This document shows, piece after piece, positions 14,091 through 14,693 of a DNA stretch of 14,693 nucleotides. A program made the position numbers and the translations under genes. Position 1 is the first letter of the stretch. Each line of letters starts with the position of its first letter. The stretch comes from Rickettsiales bacterium (GTDB lineage Bacteria; Pseudomonadota; Alphaproteobacteria; Rickettsiales; UBA998). Below the pieces are notes generated by a model. The model searched no databases. It was given only the letters and a program-made list of their open reading frames with translations, and was not told the origin of the DNA. The stretch is taken from the NCBI GenBank assembly GCA_019749855.1, contig JAIEPI010000058.1:1-14693 (forward strand). The letters run 5' to 3'.

Positions 14091-14160
14091 GGACAGTATG
14101 TCCGAGTCAGCCATGAGCCCGCGATAGCGGCGCGAAGGACTAGCCAGCATGGCGATGTCC
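14091..14160. other. Inverted-repeat region downstream of tadC
   Basis: GGACA (14091-14095) pairs with TGTCC (14156-14160), and inside it GCCATG (14110-14115) pairs with CATGGC (14148-14153), enclosing GC-rich DNA with further short complementarities. It lies between the tadC stop (14168) and the terminator, so it would be in the 3' UTR of the tad transcript. It may be a structured UTR or a second dispersed repeat; no known RNA family is recognised. Confidence 0.4.
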
Positions 14161-14167
14161 GCAGCCA

Positions 14168-14693
14168 CTAAAAATTATCCATCATGCTGATGACGGCCGG
14201 GGCCATCACGATGACGAACAGGGTGGGCAGGATGAACACAATCATCGGCACGGTCATTAAGGCGGGTAGGCGGGCGGCTTTCTGCTCGGCGCGCAACATG
14301 CGTTCGGTACGGTATTCTTTCGCGAGTACGCGTAGCGCCTGCGCGATGGGTGTGCCGTATTTTTCGGTCTGTGCAATCACGTTGACGAAGCCGCGAATTT
14401 CTTTGAGCTCGGTGCGTTCGGCGAGGTGCTTGAGCGCCGTCGCGCGGTCGGGCAGGAACCCAAGCTCGACGGAAGTGATGCCGAATTCCTCGGCCAGCTC
14501 GGGGCTGACGCGTGACAATTCGCGCGACACGCGGTCGAGCGCGGCAGTGAGGCTCAGGCCCGCTTCGGCACAAATCATCATCAGATCGAGTGCGTCGGGC
14601 AGGCCTTTGCGCAGGCTGTTGTGGCGTTTGGCTTTGGTGTTGGACACAATGAGTTCGGGCAACCGCGCACTCAGGTAACTTAAGCCCAGCACT
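14168..14693 (-). CDS. tadC: Tad pilus assembly inner-membrane protein TadC, C-terminal part
   Basis: The last 174 or so residues of a TadC/GspF-type platform protein; the 5' end lies beyond the window (whole proteins are usually about 300-330 residues). The sequence GLPDALDLMMICAEAGLSL at the start of the T2SF domain, the helical region with ITSVELGFLPDRATALKHLA, and the closing membrane segment ALMTVPMIVFILPTLFVIVM are characteristic of TadC. It sits in the inner membrane with TadB and works with the TadA ATPase to assemble Flp pili. A GTG at 14692 at the edge is probably internal. Its stop is followed by the terminator at 14049-14076, so it is likely the last gene of its operon. Confidence 0.9.
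   Translation of the reverse strand, partial: VLGLSYLSARLPELIVSNTKAKRHNSLRKGLPDALDLMMICAEAGLSLTAALDRVSRELSRVSPELAEEFGITSVELGFLPDRATALKHLAERTELKEIRGFVNVIAQTEKYGTPIAQALRVLAKEYRTERMLRAEQKAARLPALMTVPMIVFILPTLFVIVMAPAVISMMDNF

Noticed and set aside
1..14693. CRISPR array, phage genes or toxin-antitoxin pairs.
   Set aside because: No spaced direct repeats and no phage or toxin-antitoxin families were seen on either strand.

Overview
The window looks like the chromosome of a Gram-negative bacterium, most likely an alphaproteobacterium. Three things support this: the first 25 codons of tuf at the left edge, the arrangement of rlmB beside tRNA-Tyr(GTA), tRNA-Gly(TCC) and tuf, and the tail of a TadC-type pilus gene at the right edge. 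The lineage call is inference from gene content and order. Housekeeping DNA on the right is GC-rich (40 of 60 bases in one hand-counted rlmB line). Most of the middle is nearer 43-47 %.

Layout. 1-398: start of tuf (minus), a probable tuf promoter and tRNA-Gly (minus). 399-914: a small stand-alone PDZ protein (plus), whose stop codon lies in a terminator-like hairpin. 961-12793: six genes on the minus strand, read right to left. They are a GAF-like/HlyD membrane adaptor, an M50 site-2-type protease fused to a HlyD-like arm, a TolC-like outer-membrane lipoprotein with two SPOR domains, a short periplasmic adaptor, a 1365-residue DUF4347 adhesin-like protein and a periplasmic OB-fold protein. 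12794-13249: leader region, tRNA-Tyr and its promoter. 13250-13978: rlmB (plus). 13979-14160: a palindromic repeat, a minus-strand terminator and another inverted-repeat region. 14168-14693: the 3' part of tadC (minus).

The central block reads as one export-and-display pathway. The adhesin has no recognisable Sec signal peptide and carries a degenerate LEPR-XLL-like N-terminus followed by DUF4347. The four genes upstream supply two inner-membrane proteins with HlyD-like periplasmic arms, one of them carrying an intact zinc-protease active site, plus a free adaptor and a TolC-like channel tied to peptidoglycan by SPOR domains. No ABC ATPase, the usual motor of type I secretion, lies in the block. 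This protease-plus-adaptor, ATPase-less arrangement is the most interesting thing here. I recognise each domain family but do not know of an experimentally described system with exactly this make-up. The block appears to split an otherwise ordinary tRNA-Tyr / tRNA-Gly / tuf neighbourhood.
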